From the NCBI RefSeq assembly GCF_019443445.1, contig NZ_CP080378.1:4960001-5024000 (forward strand): a DNA stretch of 64,000 nucleotides, given 5' to 3'. The notes below the pieces were generated by a model, which saw only the letters and a program-made list of their open reading frames with translations, was not told the origin of the DNA and did not search any database. This document shows positions 61,701 through 64,000 of the stretch, in pieces. The position numbers and the translations under genes are program-made. The stretch comes from Massilia sp. PAMC28688. Its GTDB lineage: Bacteria; Pseudomonadota; Gammaproteobacteria; Burkholderiales; Burkholderiaceae_D. How positions within the stretch are numbered: position 1 is the stretch's first letter; each line of letters begins with the position of its first letter.

Positions 61701-64000
61701 CTTGCATGTCATTTCGTTCTGCCGCTCCCTGCTGCTTTGCGCCGCCCTGCTGTGCGGCGCTTCCGCCGTGCATGCGGTCGACCCGCCCGGCGCCTACACC
61801 TTCCGCAGCTATGGGCCCGACCAGGGCCTGATCAATCAGGCCGTCACCGGGCTGGCCCAGGATAACGACGGCTTCATTTTCGCCTCCACCGAAGACGGCT
61901 TGTTCCGCTACGACGGCAGCCGCTTCGAGCGATTCGGCACCGACCGCGGCCTGCTGGGCGACAGCATTGTGGGCCTTTATTCGGAACCGGGCGGACGCCT
62001 GTGGGTCCTGGCCGCCAAGGGTGCCATGGCATGGGCCGGCACCGCGCCCGATCCCACGGTCAAGGCGATCATCCTGCCTTCGCTGCGGATCGGCTCCATG
62101 TCGGCCACGGCCCGCGGCCACCTGGTGGTGGCGACGGCGCATGGTGTCTACGAGGGCCAGCCGGACAAGCTGGCGCCGGTGGCGGGCCTGCCGAAGCTGG
62201 ACATGGCGGCGGTCTGGATCTCGCTCGATGGCAAGGAGACACTGGTCATGGGCCATGGTGTGCTCTACAAGCGCAGCGGCAGCGGCCCATGGACAGAGCG
62301 CACACTGCGCCCGGGACTGAAGAATGAGCTGGTCCACACGGTCATGAAGGACAAGCAGGGCCGCATCTGGATTCGCGGCCTGCGCTTTTTGCGCCGCCTG
62401 GCGTCGTTCGAGGGAGCGGAGGAAGATCTGAGTGCCCAGCTGCCCGGCTCCTCCGTCCTCAAGGGTCAGCTGGTGCTGGACCCGCAGGGAAAGGTATGGA
62501 CCCCGACCAACATGGGACTGGCGCGTTTTGACGAAGCAGGCGTGTGGACGCTGGCCGACGACGACGGCCTGCCCACCCAGTCGGCCAATGCCATGCTGTT
62601 CGACCGCGAAGGGAACTTGTGGATTTCGTCGGAAGGCGTGCATCGCCTGCAGGGACGCCTGGCCTGGAGCGCACACACGCGCGCGCAAAAGCTGCCCTCC
62701 GATACCGTATGGAGTGTGGCACGCAGTGCCGATGGCACCATGTGGGTGGGCACCAACCGGGGCCTGGCGCGCGGCACCGGCGCGGGCTGGACGGTGGTAC
62801 CAGGCACCGAACAGCGCACCATCTATACCTTCGCGCAAGACAGGGATGGCGTCATGTGGGCAGGCGGGAACAACCCGCGCGCTGCCCGCAACGCGGTGCT
62901 GATGCGCAGCGGCGACGCCTTCCGTTCCATCCCGCTCGACCACCTCGATGGCCCCAGCACCATCAATACCATGGACTTCGGTCCCGATGGCGCGCTCTAC
63001 CTGGGGATGCAGGCGCACGGCCTGCACAAGCTGGTGCGCGACGGCGCCGCTTTCAAGGGCGAGAAGATCACGCTCCCCAACGGCGAGGAAAAAGAGCAGA
63101 TCAACCAGGTCCTGCACGACGCGCGCGGGCGCTTGTGGGTGGCCGGCATGGGCGGCCTGGCTTTTTATAATGGTAAAACCTGGCGCCGCTTCGGCATGGC
63201 CGACGGTCTGCGCGATACCCACGTGGAGGCGCTGGCTGTGGACCAGTCGGGCGACCTGCTGGTGAGCTACTGGAATGTCCATGGGCTGACGCGCTTCACC
63301 ACCAATGAACATGGTGTGCTCAAGGCGACCCAGGTCGACCAGCCGGCAGAACTGGTGGCCGACAATATCTACTCGCTCGGCTACGCAGCCGATGGTGCCT
63401 TGTGGCTGGGCACCGCACAGGGCGTCAAGCGCCTGAAGGACGGCCGCATGCAGCAGTTCGGGCGCGGCGAAGGCCTGCCCAGCGAGGACGCGGCAGCGAA
63501 CGCCTTCTGGCCCGACCCCAATGGCGACGTCTGGTTCGGCATGGCCAGTGGCCTGGCGCACTATCACGCAGCCGCCGCTGTCGGTGCACCTCCCCTGCCA
63601 ACGACCGAGGTGCTGCGGGTGGAAGATGGCGCCGGCAAGACCCTTACCGATCCGGTGCCACAGGTGGGCTGGGCCAACCGCGCACTGACCTTCCGCTTTG
63701 CGGCGCTGAGCTTTACCAATGAATCGCGGGTGCATCCGCAGGTGCGCCTGGTCGGTTTTGAGGATGCGTGGCGCGACACCGACATCCGCGAGGCGCGCTA
63801 TACGGGCCTGCCGCCCGGCCCCTACCGGTTCGAGGTGCGCGCTTCCATCGGCGGCCAGGATTACGGGCCGGTGAGCATGCGCGAGGTGGTGATCATGACG
63901 CCGTGGTGGCGTACGTGGTGGGCAATGGCGGGAGCGGCCGTGGTGGCGGTGGCAATGCTGCTGCTGATCCTGCGCTGGCGCACCGGCTACCTGCGGCGCC
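61701..64000 (+). CDS. beta-propeller/Y_Y_Y sensor protein, C-terminus cut by window edge
   Basis: At least 766 residues. Signal peptide (LHVISFCRSLLLCAALLCGA) from a TTG start at 61701, the only plausible start in this frame after AAAGG; moderate certainty. Then two seven-bladed propellers of ligand-sensor repeats (QAVTGLAQDNDGFIFASTED GLFRYDG, DTVWSVARSADGTMWVGTNR GLARG, NAFWPDPNGDVWFGMASGLA), a Y_Y_Y domain (NRALTFRFAALSFTNESRVH to PPGPYRFEVRAS) and a membrane helix (TWWAMAGAAVVAVAMLLLIL). The output domain (kinase, cyclase or HTH) lies outside the window. TTGACG with GATACT, 17 nt apart at 61611-61639, may be its promoter. Confidence 0.85.

Overview
This window reads as chromosomal DNA of a high-GC betaproteobacterium of the Oxalobacteraceae, most like Massilia or a close relative. 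The grounds are PEP-CTERM proteins, a Thivi_2564-type small membrane protein, YXWGXW and glycine-zipper envelope proteins, the DUF3348-DUF802-OmpA-DUF2894 gene set known from Burkholderiales, and scattered repeats with the core GGTCAGACC. That assignment is an inference from gene content. One RNA gene, tRNA-Leu(UAA), is visible.

Layout. From 1 to 7.9 kb lie mostly housekeeping minus-strand genes: a truncated acyl-CoA dehydrogenase, a PEP-CTERM protein, the tail-specific protease Prc, an HELAH membrane peptidase, thymidine kinase, a penicillin-acylase-family hydrolase and an orphan ParB-like protein. After tRNA-Leu, 8.15-12.6 kb holds a tightly overlapping four-gene operon whose two middle products look like a MotA/TolQ/ZorA-type channel with a long cytoplasmic stalk and a MotB/ZorB-type OmpA anchor. 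From 12.6 to 27.4 kb is a mixed stretch: an IS3 remnant, an orphan Imm26-like protein, a glutaminyl cyclase, a frameshifted PEP-CTERM gene, a hybrid histidine kinase, a GIN-domain protein, a PQQ-type sugar dehydrogenase, a parallel beta-helix protein, a persulfide-dioxygenase-like MBL protein, an M28 peptidase, a metallophosphoesterase and a glycine-zipper protein.

The stretch 27.5-53.3 kb is the most unusual. It carries a Ser/Thr kinase, a SEDS (FtsW/RodA-type) protein, two FHA-like proteins, an SH3 protein and a PP2C phosphatase. These are the same classes as the actinobacterial pknB-pstP-rodA-fha cluster, and a large class-B-like penicillin-binding protein follows at 50.2 kb. Inside this stretch a six-gene minus-strand operon (40.6-49.0 kb) encodes an HTH-ended protein, an unknown protein, an SPFH-like protein, a Lon(S16)-like protein without an ATPase, a zinc-ribbon/SPFH/coiled-coil protein and a SHOCT-kinase-SUMF1 fusion. 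A phosphate-binding-like protein with a porin, and a 34-residue membrane peptide, lie between the two sets.

From 53.5 to 64 kb: a YXWGXW protein with an acidic DxDxDG tail, an RNase HI-like protein, a TetA-type transporter, a TonB-dependent receptor, phosphatidylserine decarboxylase overlapping a membrane C13 peptidase, and a truncated beta-propeller sensor. Two clusters of paired inverted repeats (49.1-49.4 and 58.7-59.1 kb) flank about 9 kb of this part.

How the parts may work together (inference): the 8-12.6 kb operon could be an ion-driven, peptidoglycan-anchored machine. The 27-53 kb genes look like reversible Ser/Thr phosphorylation tied to cell-wall synthesis and to a membrane SPFH/protease complex.
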